A program made the position numbers and the translations under genes. From assembly GCF_001667015.1 (NCBI RefSeq), contig NZ_LZIS01000226.1, forward strand, positions 1-62,447: 62,447 nucleotides of DNA, written 5' to 3'. The notes below the pieces were generated by a model that ran no database searches, had not been told where the DNA came from, and saw only the letters and a list, made by a program, of their open reading frames with translations. The stretch is from Mycobacterium sp. E3198. Its GTDB lineage: Bacteria > Actinomycetota > Actinomycetes > Mycobacteriales > Mycobacteriaceae. This document shows positions 9,853-18,791 of this stretch, piece by piece; position 1 is the stretch's first letter, and each line of letters starts with the position of its first letter.

Positions 9853-11337
9853 TTAGCCTCCCGCCCTTGCCGATGTCGTCAGCACCGTCGCCTGTCCGAG
9901 CGCGGGCACCGTGTCGCGCGCCACCAGCGCGGCCTGTTGCGACAACGCCGGTCCCGCCGCAAAAGTCCGCAGCAGCGGCCAGGGCGCCTGCACCGCCATC
10001 GCCGGGTCCAGGCCCAGCGCTCGGAGCGTCGAATCGTCGGAAGCGACGCCGAACCGCACGCCGTTGTCGGCCACCCAGAACAGCGATTCCCGCGAGTCGC
10101 TGGTCACCACCCCGCTCGTCGACGCCACGAAGTTCGCCGCACCCGGCAACACCAGCACCTGATTGGCCACCACCGACGCGGGGTCGCGGTCGTCACGGAC
10201 CAGGCGCACGATTCGGTTGTCCATCGCCGCGGGAACCGGCAACCCGCGCCCGTTGTAGATGGCGACGCGCGCCTGCGGATCGGTCGACGCCTTCTCCCAC
10301 CCCACGCACGTGGTCGGATTAGCCGCCGAGTCAATGAAATTCAGCCGCCCGGGCGGGTAGTAGTCCACCGCCAAGGAATTCACCTCGGGAATGTTGACCA
10401 GGACGTCCGGGGTCACGGTCCGTGGCGTCGCCGAACCGTAGGAGTTCGCGCTGCGCAGCAGATCGGCGACGAAGCCGCCAACCTTTTGCACGCCGTCGGC
10501 GAGCAGCACATAGAACTGGCTGCCCCCGCCGGCCGTCTGATTCTGCAGCACCGCGCCCACCTGGGAGCCCGGCAGTAGTTTCGACGGGGTTCCGGCATCG
10601 GGCACCGGGGGCACGCGAAGCGGCTCGGTGGCAGGCAGCCCGTCGAAGAGCGCACGCGAAATCTCCACGGGCACGGTTACTCCCGGGTCGAGGCCCAGGC
10701 TGAGTGTCACCGCCCGGTCGGTGGGATCGACCTGCGAACGCTTGCCACCCCAGATCACATAGGTCGCGCCCTCGAAAGACACCAGGAGCCCGGCGTCCTT
10801 GGCCATCGGCATCGCGCGGCCACCCATGAGCTGGCCCGCAATGGAGGTCACCACCGGCTTGTCGGCCGTGCGCGGCCTGCCCGCCGTGTCGCACACGGCC
10901 CATGCCGACGCGGCACCGCGGTTGACCGGCATCGCCGCGGGTGCACCCGGAATCCCGACCAGCGGTCCGGTCGGATACTTGGCGATTTCAGGCGGCTTCA
11001 CCCACGTCGGCTGCCCGGCGGTGCCCGTCGCCAGCCGTGCGGAAGTCAGATTCAGCGCCGGATACAAGCGGCCGTCGATGCGCGCATAGATCGCCCCGGA
11101 CTCGCGATCCCCGATGATCGCCGAATCCCCTACCACCCCACTGGGTTTGAGCACGTTCAACAGCACCATCCAGCCGGAGGCGATCGCCACCAGCACCACC
11201 GACAGCGCCAAGGCCGCGGTCTGCTTGCGGTCGTCGTGCTTCATTCGCACCGAGAAGCGGGTCGTCGCCGCCCGGAGCCGCCGGTTGTAAAACAGATGGC
11301 CCGAATTCTGGTCGCGGTTGGACAGACTCAGTGGCAT
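9853..11337 (-). CDS. eccB2: EccB2, ESX-2 membrane-anchored periplasmic component
   Basis: 494 residues, matching the about 495 of Rv3895c. A short cytosolic N-terminus with TTRFSVRM and basic residues is followed by one membrane helix (about residues 45-68) and a large periplasmic domain of EccB repeats with Cys residues. EccB is part of the membrane complex EccBCDE and stabilises the periplasmic face. It is preceded by the transglycosylase-like gene with a 3-base gap and followed closely by eccC2. Confidence 0.9.
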   Translation of the reverse strand: MPLSLSNRDQNSGHLFYNRRLRAATTRFSVRMKHDDRKQTAALALSVVLVAIASGWMVLLNVLKPSGVVGDSAIIGDRESGAIYARIDGRLYPALNLTSARLATGTAGQPTWVKPPEIAKYPTGPLVGIPGAPAAMPVNRGAASAWAVCDTAGRPRTADKPVVTSIAGQLMGGRAMPMAKDAGLLVSFEGATYVIWGGKRSQVDPTDRAVTLSLGLDPGVTVPVEISRALFDGLPATEPLRVPPVPDAGTPSKLLPGSQVGAVLQNQTAGGGSQFYVLLADGVQKVGGFVADLLRSANSYGSATPRTVTPDVLVNIPEVNSLAVDYYPPGRLNFIDSAANPTTCVGWEKASTDPQARVAIYNGRGLPVPAAMDNRIVRLVRDDRDPASVVANQVLVLPGAANFVASTSGVVTSDSRESLFWVADNGVRFGVASDDSTLRALGLDPAMAVQAPWPLLRTFAAGPALSQQAALVARDTVPALGQATVLTTSARAGG

Positions 11338-11340
11338 TGG

Positions 11341-12171
11341 TCAGTAACCCCTCGGTCCGCGGCGGGGATCGGCCTGTGCGATCCGATCCGCCAGATCCGA
11401 CGCGTCGGCGGCGACGCCGTAGCGGCCGCGCGCATAGTTGATGAACGCGCATGCCTGCGCTACCAAGTCATGGATGCTGGCCGATGTGCCTGGCTCGTGA
11501 TACGCCGCGAACGTCGGAGCGATGAACTGCCAGGCCCCTTTGCTCGGTGTGGCCCTGGCGGCGTTGGAATCCCATTTGTTTTCGGCGTATGCGTCGTAGT
11601 TCGATTCGCGCCGGGCGACCAGGTCCATGCCGCGCTCCCACCGGGCTCGCGCGGCGGGGTCATGAATGCCTTTGAGATCCAGGGCTTTACGGATCGCGGC
11701 GCGTACGGCTACCGCGCTTGTGCGGGGGTACCGCAGCCGCCGCAGCCGCAGCGCCCTCTGCCGCGCCCGGGCACGTGACCGGACGATGTGGCCGTGCTGG
11801 GCGCGCAGCCGTGCAGCCATTCGGGCCATCGCCTCGCGCCGACCCATCGCCGTATCGGCCGCCGGCATGGCGTCGGCCATCGCCGCGTCCAGGTTCAGCC
11901 CCGTCGCGGCGTGCGCGGCCGCACGTTCGGCGCGTGCTCTCGCCAAGATTGCGTCGAGCCGCCCGTCGGCCTCGGCCAGCCGGCGCAGCGTTGCCGCCGA
12001 CCGTCTCGACCGCACCGCTGCCCGCGTCGGCCACCCGCCGGCGTGGACGGCCCGTCGTATCCCATGGGCGCGCGTCTGCACGTGCGGAGGGACGTCACCG
12101 ACGCCGCGGCCGGCGTCGGAGCCGGCGAAAAGGCTGTGACCGCGCGACAATGCCGCCACCGCCTGCGTCAT
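11341..12171 (-). CDS. ESX-2-associated lytic transglycosylase-like protein (Rv3896c homologue)
   Basis: About 276 residues from ATG 12171; an in-frame upstream ATG at 12213 would overlap the preceding gene by 35 bases, so I prefer the shorter start. The N-terminal half is Ala/Arg-rich and probably coiled-coil. The C-terminal 110 residues form an SLT-like lysozyme fold: RRESNYDAYAENKWDSN supplies the likely catalytic Glu, then PSKGAWQFIAPTFAAYHEP and a helix ACAFINYARGRYG. This resembles transglycosylase domains of phage tail proteins. It may locally open peptidoglycan for ESX-2 assembly, which is an inference. No signal peptide is evident. Confidence 0.65.
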   Translation of the reverse strand: MTQAVAALSRGHSLFAGSDAGRGVGDVPPHVQTRAHGIRRAVHAGGWPTRAAVRSRRSAATLRRLAEADGRLDAILARARAERAAAHAATGLNLDAAMADAMPAADTAMGRREAMARMAARLRAQHGHIVRSRARARQRALRLRRLRYPRTSAVAVRAAIRKALDLKGIHDPAARARWERGMDLVARRESNYDAYAENKWDSNAARATPSKGAWQFIAPTFAAYHEPGTSASIHDLVAQACAFINYARGRYGVAADASDLADRIAQADPRRGPRGY

Positions 12172-12178
12172 CGCGGGA

Positions 12179-12508
12179 TCACTCAACGATTCCCCCACCG
12201 TAATTCCGATCAAAATCGGCCTGCGCTTCTTCGCGCAATGCCTCGAACACCATATTGAGCCGATCCATCAACTCCCGACACGTGTAGGACGTCATCACGT
12301 GCGGGGCCAAGGACAGCCCGGTAAGCCGCCCGTCAGAATTGCATACCGCATAGACGTCGCCCACGTCGGCGGTAAAAGTCACGGACTCCTGGGCGGCCAG
12401 AACCGCCTCCCACTTCTCGAAATTCGCCTTTAGGTCGGCCAGCACCTGATCGACTAATGCCTTATCCCCCGCCGCATCCGTATCGGACACCTCAGCAACA
12501 ACTCCCAT
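12179..12508 (-). CDS. Small YbaB-like protein of the ESX-2 locus (Rv3898c-like)
   Basis: 109 residues. The pattern helix - beta hairpin (VTFTADVGDVYAVCNSDGRLTGLSLAPHV) - long C-terminal helix resembles the YbaB/EbfC-like fold common among ESX-associated small proteins. Its function is unknown. It sits just upstream of the transglycosylase-like gene with an 8-base spacing and is likely co-transcribed. The exact correspondence to Rv3898c is inferred from size and position. Confidence 0.65.
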   Translation of the reverse strand: MGVVAEVSDTDAAGDKALVDQVLADLKANFEKWEAVLAAQESVTFTADVGDVYAVCNSDGRLTGLSLAPHVMTSYTCRELMDRLNMVFEALREEAQADFDRNYGGGIVE

Positions 12509-12805
12509 AACTTCCGGCCCATATACCGGCTACCGGTCGGCCGGGTCTAGGGTCCGCTGTCCCGCAAGGGTTTTCGGCGGCAGCTGCGTAGCCCATGGCC
12601 GCCTCGGGGAACCAAGACCGGCGGCGTTTCGATAATGGCCACACGGCAATGACATTACTGCGTCCGGCACCGCCCGACCACTCGGTTTTGAAAGGACGTT
12701 TAGTGGCCATCATCGCTGGCGGATTGGGCGCATTAGTTCCTGAATGCAATTTGGCAAGCGGCGCTTTGAAATCGGCATTCTCAGCGGCTCCGGTCGGGCG
12801 GCCGG
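12509..12805. other. Intergenic gap upstream of the YbaB-like gene
   Basis: About 300 bases without a supported gene. Short open frames exist on both strands but lack conserved features. It presumably contains the promoter for the YbaB-like/transglycosylase/eccB2/eccC2 operon. No clear operator was seen. Confidence 0.35.
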
Positions 12806-13723
12806 CTAATCCTGCTGCGGCTCTTCGTCCGTCGGCACAATCACGATCCGCCGGTTGGGCCTGGTTACGACCGGCGGTTTGCCCTCCGACTTGGCGACCG
12901 GAACGCTGGGCGGTGCGGTCAGGCGGCCTTTGACCGGTTGGCCGTTGGGGATACCCGGGACGGTCACGCGCTTTTCGGCGGGTTTGTCCTTGCTACCGCC
13001 CTCACCGCCGGCGCCCATGGCACCGGGCATCATCGGCATGCCGGTCATGCCCATTGGTCCCGACTGCGTCGGCGTCCCGCCGGTCTGCGTCACCGTCACC
13101 GGCTTGGCCGTCGCCGCCGCGGGTGTCGTGGGAGGCGAGGACGAAGGCACGGGCGGCGGCCCCATAAAGCCCGTCGGCGTCGTGCCACCACCGGCGCCGA
13201 TGCCGCCGCCACCGGAACCGCCGACGCCCTGGGTGGCGCCGTCTAGTACGGCCTCGTCACCCGACATGCCGGTCAGGGCGGCCTCCGCTGCTCCGCCGCC
13301 CTTCGCCGCTCCCATCAGCGGCTGAATGGCACTCTCCGCGGCCTGCATTGCCTGCTGCGGCATCTGGGTGAGCGGCTGCATGATCCCGCCCAAGGCGCCG
13401 GTGATCGCACCCGCGATGCCCGATGCCATCTGCGGAATCATTTGAGCCAGCTGCTGGAATTGCTGACTCGATTCGGCCTCGTTGGCCGGGAACTTCTGCG
13501 CCGCGTCGAGGGCATGCGCCCGCCTGTCCGCCTCACCGGCAAGGCTGGCCGCCTGATCACCGGGCACGCCGAGATTGCCCAGCTGAGCGAGTCCCGCGGC
13601 CGCCAAATCAGCCTCTGTTCCACCGCCGCCGGGCGTCGGGTTCGGCCCTATCGTCGGTGGAAAGTGAGGCGCCGTGGGCAGGGTCGGACCATCGATGAAT
13701 ATCGGGCGTCCCCCCGTACTCAT
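12806..13723 (-). CDS. Pro/Gly-rich putative ESX-2 substrate (Rv3897c-like)
   Basis: 305 residues. The N-terminus is Pro-rich, followed by a helical segment (about 35-120: ADLAAAGLAQLGNLGVPG, then EAESSQQFQQLAQMIPQMASGI) and a long Gly/Pro/Met-rich low-complexity region ending in a basic, acidic-tipped tail (RRIVIVPTDEEPQQD). This resembles secreted Esp-type proteins such as EspJ/EspK in composition. No enzymatic motif is visible. It lies 67 bases downstream of the large 687-residue gene and is probably in the same operon. The correspondence to Rv3897c is by position. Confidence 0.6.
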   Translation of the reverse strand: MSTGGRPIFIDGPTLPTAPHFPPTIGPNPTPGGGGTEADLAAAGLAQLGNLGVPGDQAASLAGEADRRAHALDAAQKFPANEAESSQQFQQLAQMIPQMASGIAGAITGALGGIMQPLTQMPQQAMQAAESAIQPLMGAAKGGGAAEAALTGMSGDEAVLDGATQGVGGSGGGGIGAGGGTTPTGFMGPPPVPSSSPPTTPAAATAKPVTVTQTGGTPTQSGPMGMTGMPMMPGAMGAGGEGGSKDKPAEKRVTVPGIPNGQPVKGRLTAPPSVPVAKSEGKPPVVTRPNRRIVIVPTDEEPQQD

Positions 13724-13790
13724 GAGTGCACCTCAACCTTCGAGCCATCTCGTCTGTCGAATGGTAGAGCGCCGGCGGCGCGATTTGTAG

Positions 13791-15854
13791 TCACCGCGAT
13801 TTTGCCGAAATCGCTTCGTACCAGGCCACGTGGTAGTGCGCGAGAGATTCATGGCCTGCAATAAGGGCGTCGATAGCCGCGAGCAGCATCCAGTCGGCCG
13901 CCGCCGACAACTCGTGTGGATCCTCCAGCGCTTTCTGGTAGGCGAGGTGCTGCTCGCGCTGGAGCACATCGATTTCGTTCTCGGTCACTCCAGTTCCCCG
14001 GGTCGCGGCCTGTGCCAGAGTCTGGGCGATCCGCGGTAACCCGTCGCGTCGCCGCACCGCCTCGACGAGCGCGGGGCCCAGTTCATCCACTTCTGGGCCC
14101 GTGCGAGCTACCCGGTCGCCGGTAAGGAGTGGGTCGTCGGGCCCTGGCTTCGCGACGAACCCGTGGGCTTTGTGCACCGCTGCAGCCGTGACCACGCCCA
14201 GCAAATCGACGACGCTGGCGTCTGCTCGGCGACGGGCCGGTTCCAGCAGCCGATTCACCCCGACGGGGATCTTCACGTTCGGCGGGATCCAGCCGCAGCC
14301 GATGCTGCTGACCAGAAGCGTGGTGCCGTCGTCCCGCAGGCCGGCGGCCCACGACAAGCCGGGGGCCTGCCGGGCTACCGCGTCGACCAGGCGCTGCAGC
14401 CGCTGTTGTTCAGCCGTACGACTTGAGACATCACCCGCCACGGCGCCCGTTGTTGCCGCCAATGCCGCTGCGCCCGCGGGAGAACCGGCGCTTGCGCCAG
14501 CCTGGCCGGCCGCTGCACCCCGTTGGACGGCCGACATCATCGGGCTGCCCGCCGAGGGAGACGTTGACGGCGACGGTGCGACCGGTGCACCAGACACCGG
14601 GGCGGTCGGCGGCGACACCGTCGGTGGGGTAACGACGGGGGGACGCAGGTCGGAACCGTAGGCAGGCAGGGGACCCGCCGGGGCGGCCGCCACGCCGGTT
14701 ACCGGTGCCATCGGCGCTGACACGGGCATGGGCGCGGCGACCGGCATGGCCCCGCCCGTCGGCGCGAGCGGTACAGCGGAGCCGGCGGACACCTGCGCCC
14801 CGGCGTGGTCGACGGCAGCGGATTCCATGCCAGATGCACCAATGGTTGGAGCGGCCACCGGCGGCGCGACCGGAGCCTGGGGTGGCGCCGACGACGACGA
14901 AGCGGCGTTGGCGATCCCCTCCGACAAATTGTGGGCACCCGCTGCTGCCGGCTGACCAGTCACCATCCCTTGTGCGAATGAGTTCCCCAGCTGGTTCGGT
15001 GAAAGGCCCGCAAGACCGGCCGCTGGGGACAGCCCGCCGCCGGCGGGTAATTGCGAACCTATGCCAGGGGCACCGGTGATATGTCCACTGCCGACGGTGG
15101 GCGGGGCCGCCACCGGTCCGCTAGCGCCGGTGCCGTCGCCGGGCTGTCCAATGCCGCCAGTTCCTACTCCCGTACCGTGCTGCGAGCCGAGGTTGGGCTG
15201 CATGCCAACTCCGCCCTCATGAACCCCGTGGGAAACGTGACCGGTGTGGTGGTTGATCGCTTCGACACCCCCGCCACCCACCGCGGGCGCCATTCCGCCG
15301 CCCGCCGGACTAAGGCCCTGACCCGCAAGAAACTCCGACGGAGACATCGTCAGTCCCTCGGCAGTCAGGATCTTTTGCATAGCATCCGAAATCGACGCGA
15401 CTGCTGCGGCAGACTTGTGAGCAGCAAAACCATTAGCTTCAGCGATGAGTTTCTCGATTTCTGCAGCTTTTATTGGCGCCGGCTCCTTTGAGTTTTCGAT
15501 GCTTGCGATTCGCTGATTGTAATCGTCCGCAATCCCTCGAAGTCCCTCGCGCAAGCTATCGATTGCATCCGCGCCCTTGTCAAAGGCGTCTGCTTTCGCT
15601 ATATATTTTTCTGCCAGGTTCAGGTGATACTTCTCACCCTGCTGAAAGCGGGAGACGAGATCGTCAACCGTATGCCCTAGGTTATGGGCTGCCAGTTGCA
15701 TCCACTGCCCGTGCAGATCCTGCGCGTATTGCTCTTGCTGCTGAAGCTGTCCTCGCCAATAGGCCGCCGCAGTTCTTAGGATTGCCGAAGGTTGAGGCCA
15801 CCAGGCGCCAACGAGGGGCAGCGAATACTTGCCCGCGGGCACGTCCCCCGCCAC
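13791..15854 (-). CDS. Large ESX-2-associated protein, WXG-like N-terminus and DUF5631/5632-type C-terminus (Rv3899c/Rv3900c-like)
   Basis: 687 residues. The N-terminal 200 residues are helical (GAWWPQPSAILRTAAAYWRGQL and a long coiled-coil stretch), like the substrate domains of Esp proteins. A low-complexity Ala/Gly/Pro/Ser region covers about 200-470. A globular C-terminal domain of about 200 residues (LSWAAGLRDDGTTLLVSSIGCGWIPP through YHVAWYEAI) resembles the domain I know from Rv3899c. In M. tuberculosis I recall two adjacent genes, Rv3899c and Rv3900c, covering this span; here the frame is continuous. The GTG at 15854 follows a strong AAGGAGGG. Function is unknown. Confidence 0.7.
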   Translation of the reverse strand: MAGDVPAGKYSLPLVGAWWPQPSAILRTAAAYWRGQLQQQEQYAQDLHGQWMQLAAHNLGHTVDDLVSRFQQGEKYHLNLAEKYIAKADAFDKGADAIDSLREGLRGIADDYNQRIASIENSKEPAPIKAAEIEKLIAEANGFAAHKSAAAVASISDAMQKILTAEGLTMSPSEFLAGQGLSPAGGGMAPAVGGGGVEAINHHTGHVSHGVHEGGVGMQPNLGSQHGTGVGTGGIGQPGDGTGASGPVAAPPTVGSGHITGAPGIGSQLPAGGGLSPAAGLAGLSPNQLGNSFAQGMVTGQPAAAGAHNLSEGIANAASSSSAPPQAPVAPPVAAPTIGASGMESAAVDHAGAQVSAGSAVPLAPTGGAMPVAAPMPVSAPMAPVTGVAAAPAGPLPAYGSDLRPPVVTPPTVSPPTAPVSGAPVAPSPSTSPSAGSPMMSAVQRGAAAGQAGASAGSPAGAAALAATTGAVAGDVSSRTAEQQRLQRLVDAVARQAPGLSWAAGLRDDGTTLLVSSIGCGWIPPNVKIPVGVNRLLEPARRRADASVVDLLGVVTAAAVHKAHGFVAKPGPDDPLLTGDRVARTGPEVDELGPALVEAVRRRDGLPRIAQTLAQAATRGTGVTENEIDVLQREQHLAYQKALEDPHELSAAADWMLLAAIDALIAGHESLAHYHVAWYEAISAKSR

Positions 15855-15963
15855 GAGCGTCCCTCCTTAACCCGGCTCTCGCGTGGTGCAAATTATGATG
15901 TCCGAAATATACCTATTCGTTTGTCATAGATTTAATTAATCTGACGGGTGGTTAGTCGTGTGC

Positions 15964-16491
15964 CTACGGGCACAGGATTGCCATTGCGGTATCTGCGTGG
16001 TTTGCTTCATCTAATGCATTCTGCATAAGCGGAGACGTCTTATCAGAAACGCTAGCGACAGCTACATAGGTATGGTAAGCAGAAGCAAGTCTCCGCGCAG
16101 CGTCCCGCTCTCCCTGATCTAGGGCCGGATTATCTGCTGCCGTGTCAAGCATGCCTGCGGCATTAGCCAGCGCGACTCGCGCGATCGCAACATCTGTGCC
16201 ATTCGTATCTGCGCTTACTGATCGCGCTGCGACCTGATAGACGGCGCAGAGGTTCTTTTTAGCGCTCGCGACTTGGTCGGGGGTGAAGGTCGGGGACGGT
16301 GAGGCGGAGGTCGAACTCTTGCCAGCAGCATTCGAAGTTGGCCGACTCAGGGCGACGATGCCAACAACCAGCGCGGCCGTCGCAATCAGACCTATCGCGA
16401 TCAACGCGACAGCGGTAAGCCGACCCGCTGACGGCCTCTGGGTTTGCACCGATTGTGTCCACTGCGCCGCGGGAGGCGGCTGGGGATTCAT
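15964..16491 (-). CDS. Small single-pass membrane protein (Rv3901c-like)
   Basis: About 175 residues. A Pro/Gln-rich cytosolic N-terminus is followed by one membrane helix (AVALIAIGLIATAALVVGIVAL), a Ser/Thr/Pro linker and an extracellular Ala-rich helical domain with two Cys (KKNLCAVYQ and the terminal AILCP) that could form a disulfide. I chose the ATG at 16491; a GTG at 16518 is in frame and would add 9 residues. The base composition is markedly lower in GC than the neighbouring genes. Position suggests correspondence to Rv3901c. Function is unknown. Confidence 0.6.
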   Translation of the reverse strand: MNPQPPPAAQWTQSVQTQRPSAGRLTAVALIAIGLIATAALVVGIVALSRPTSNAAGKSSTSASPSPTFTPDQVASAKKNLCAVYQVAARSVSADTNGTDVAIARVALANAAGMLDTAADNPALDQGERDAARRLASAYHTYVAVASVSDKTSPLMQNALDEANHADTAMAILCP

Positions 16492-16547
16492 CACCTGATC
16501 AAGGCTAATCGCCAGCACAACGATGTCACTTCAGATCGGGCCGGCGC

Positions 16548-18422
16548 CTAGCCATGACCACCTTCATGGCGATGCCCAGTCGTCGCGGGCCGCACTACTT
16601 CCGGGTCGGCCCATCCGCCCACCCCGTACTCGCCGCGGTGACGCGCGGTCATGCCGTCGTGCTGCAGCGCGTCGCCGTGACCGGAAACCACGTCGGCCAT
16701 GCTGAACAGCGATTCAGATCCCTCGTCGAAGTAATGCGTGTGGTCATAGAACGGATTCGCGGAGTTGCCCGGCACCTCGGCTTTGAAGCGGGTGGAACCG
16801 TAGCCGTCCTCAGCCGGATCGTCGCCCAGCCCGCCGAAGCTCAGGCCGATCAGCCCGGGTCCCGTCACGCGACCGGGCAACCAGGTGACCGCGTCGCCCG
16901 AGGCCGCACCCACATACAGGTGGCCTCCGGGAGCCAGATGGAAGTCGGCCGCCGAATGCGCAAGATCCGTGCCCGGGGAGCCGACCAGCACCACGTCGTC
17001 GGCGTGCATCCCGTAGGTCGCCGCATCCGCAGCCACCGTGGATCCATAGGAGTGGCCGACGACGGTCAGATGTGTCGGCGGACCCGAGTGGGTGACGGCC
17101 AAAGCGTTCATGTCGGCGGTGAAGGCCCGGGCCCCGGTGCGAGCCATGTCCGGTTCCCGAAGACCGGCGTCGTACCAGTTGTCGGGGGCGTCGTAGCCGA
17201 CCCACGTCACCACCGCAGTCGGCTTGCTGCCGTCAGCGCGGACGGACTCCTCATACAGCCGCACGCCCTCGGGCTTGGCGAGCGTTCCCTCGCGGACACC
17301 CGTGCCGGCCCCCTTCACCAGCACGGCCGTATTGGCCGCCGTGTCGGGATTGCCCACGGCGATGGCCGCAGTGCCTTCGCCGCCGAACGCCTCGGGCAGA
17401 TACTTCACCAGAAACAGCCCCGGATGGGTCCCCCGGCCCAAGGCGGCCTCCGACGCGTTCACGCCTTCTCGAGTCCGCCACGCATTGGTGTAGCGGGCGA
17501 TCGCGAGCGGAGTCAGCCCGACGCGGCCGGGATCGCCGACCACCGCATCCACGGACACGCCGTTCCGGGCGGCGGCGTCTTCCACCCGACGAAGGTCATC
17601 GCACATCACCGCTCGGTTGACAGCGCTTCGCGCCGCCACCGGAACTCCGTTGAGGTTTCCCAGTTCTGCCGGATGGTCGGCGACCAACCGAGTTCGCTGG
17701 TCGGGGTTGAGCGTGCGCCACCATCGGTCGACCTCCTCGGCGCTCGATCGCGGCGGCGGGATCCGCACGGGCGAATCGGGGTTCCCCGCGCCCGCAGCAT
17801 CCACCGAATAGAGAGACGTCGGCTCGTAGCCGTCGGTACGCAACGTGGTCAGGGACCTGTCCAAGGTCCGCGAATAGCCGCTGCGTTCGGACCGCAGTCG
17901 GCCCACCGCCGCCGCGGTGTCGTCGACGGCCTCCTGCTCCAAAGCACAGATCAGTGCATCGAGCGCGGATCGATCCTCCGCCGGGAGGCTGGTGTCATTC
18001 TCGAGAACCAGCGCCTGTCCAACCAGGTCGTCGACCTGCCGCAGCCGCGCCTCCAACGCCCAAACGGCCAGCGCGGCCGCGCGCTGCGCCTCGGCCAGCG
18101 CGGCGGCGACCCCTTCCAGGTCCGCACCGATCTTCGGCAGCTGCAGGGACTGGGCGCCCAGAGATTGCATCGTGCGCTGCACTTCGGCGAGGTCGTTGAT
18201 CGGGTGCTCGCCGTCCGCCCGATGCCAGGACGCCTCGAAGCGGCGGCGTGCTTCCTCGAAGGCCGCGACGGATTCCGCGGTGCACCGCCCGGCGTCCTGA
18301 AATGCCTGCGCTAGAGCGGCGATCGGCGCCGGCCGCCCGTTCTGCAGGGTCGCGTTGAGCGCCCAGGGGTCGCCGCCGGCTTCCGCGATCAGGTCCCGAC
18401 GGCTGATGTGTCGGAGGTCCAT
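16548..18422 (-). CDS. DUF1023-type alpha/beta hydrolase with long helical N-terminus
   Basis: 624 residues. The first about 300 residues are helical and Ala/Glu-rich; the C-terminal half is an alpha/beta hydrolase of the DUF1023 type, with the nucleophile elbow VVGHSYGSTVAA near residue 455, an upstream VVTWVGYDAPDNW strand and a likely catalytic His in FYDHTHYF. M. tuberculosis has related proteins (Rv0963c and Rv2079), also next to small DUF2563 genes. The substrate is unknown. Its start overlaps the upstream small gene by 34 bases. It occupies the place where cpnT lies in M. tuberculosis, with which it shares no visible similarity. Confidence 0.75.
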   Translation of the reverse strand: MDLRHISRRDLIAEAGGDPWALNATLQNGRPAPIAALAQAFQDAGRCTAESVAAFEEARRRFEASWHRADGEHPINDLAEVQRTMQSLGAQSLQLPKIGADLEGVAAALAEAQRAAALAVWALEARLRQVDDLVGQALVLENDTSLPAEDRSALDALICALEQEAVDDTAAAVGRLRSERSGYSRTLDRSLTTLRTDGYEPTSLYSVDAAGAGNPDSPVRIPPPRSSAEEVDRWWRTLNPDQRTRLVADHPAELGNLNGVPVAARSAVNRAVMCDDLRRVEDAAARNGVSVDAVVGDPGRVGLTPLAIARYTNAWRTREGVNASEAALGRGTHPGLFLVKYLPEAFGGEGTAAIAVGNPDTAANTAVLVKGAGTGVREGTLAKPEGVRLYEESVRADGSKPTAVVTWVGYDAPDNWYDAGLREPDMARTGARAFTADMNALAVTHSGPPTHLTVVGHSYGSTVAADAATYGMHADDVVLVGSPGTDLAHSAADFHLAPGGHLYVGAASGDAVTWLPGRVTGPGLIGLSFGGLGDDPAEDGYGSTRFKAEVPGNSANPFYDHTHYFDEGSESLFSMADVVSGHGDALQHDGMTARHRGEYGVGGWADPEVVRPATTGHRHEGGHG

Positions 18423-18718
18423 CGCACCGCGCGCTCTTGTGCAGCGTTGCGGTCGTCCATGTTGGTAAAACCGTTGGCGGCGTAGTGCGCGTTGTGGCCG
18501 ACGCCGGTCAGCGTTTCCTGGTGAGCCTGAAGGTTTTTGACGTGCTGCCCGTGCGCGGCAGTCACCGCCTCATGGAACGCCTCGGCGGCGGCAAAGCCGC
18601 CAAACATGTCCGCCGCGAGGGGCGCCCGCGCCAGCCGGTCGGCGCCCTCTTGGGCGTGCCAACCGGCGCGGTGAGACTGGTCGGCCCCTGAGTGCAGCAA
18701 GTCCGTGTCGACGAACAT
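18389..18718 (-). CDS. Small helical protein, DUF2563/WXG-like partner of the hydrolase
   Basis: 109 residues, helical, with a start region (MFVDTDLLHSGADQSHRAG) typical of the DUF2563 family and no WXG motif. It is preceded by a strong AAGGGGGG site and overlaps the hydrolase gene by 34 bases, so the two are likely translated together. In M. tuberculosis the same pairing occurs at Rv0964c-Rv0963c. A role as export guide or partner for the hydrolase is an inference from gene pairing. Confidence 0.7.
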   Translation of the reverse strand: MFVDTDLLHSGADQSHRAGWHAQEGADRLARAPLAADMFGGFAAAEAFHEAVTAAHGQHVKNLQAHQETLTGVGHNAHYAANGFTNMDDRNAAQERAVRWTSDTSAVGT

Positions 18719-18791
18719 CGCTACCCCCCTTCTTGACTCGTCGTAAAGCTATTGACGCCGCGGTCGCCGGTCAATTCAGTCCCTGGCGCGG

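Noticed and set aside
12492..12749. Small minus-strand frame in the gap upstream of the YbaB-like gene
   Set aside because: No ribosome-binding site or conserved pattern; its end overlaps the start of the YbaB-like gene.
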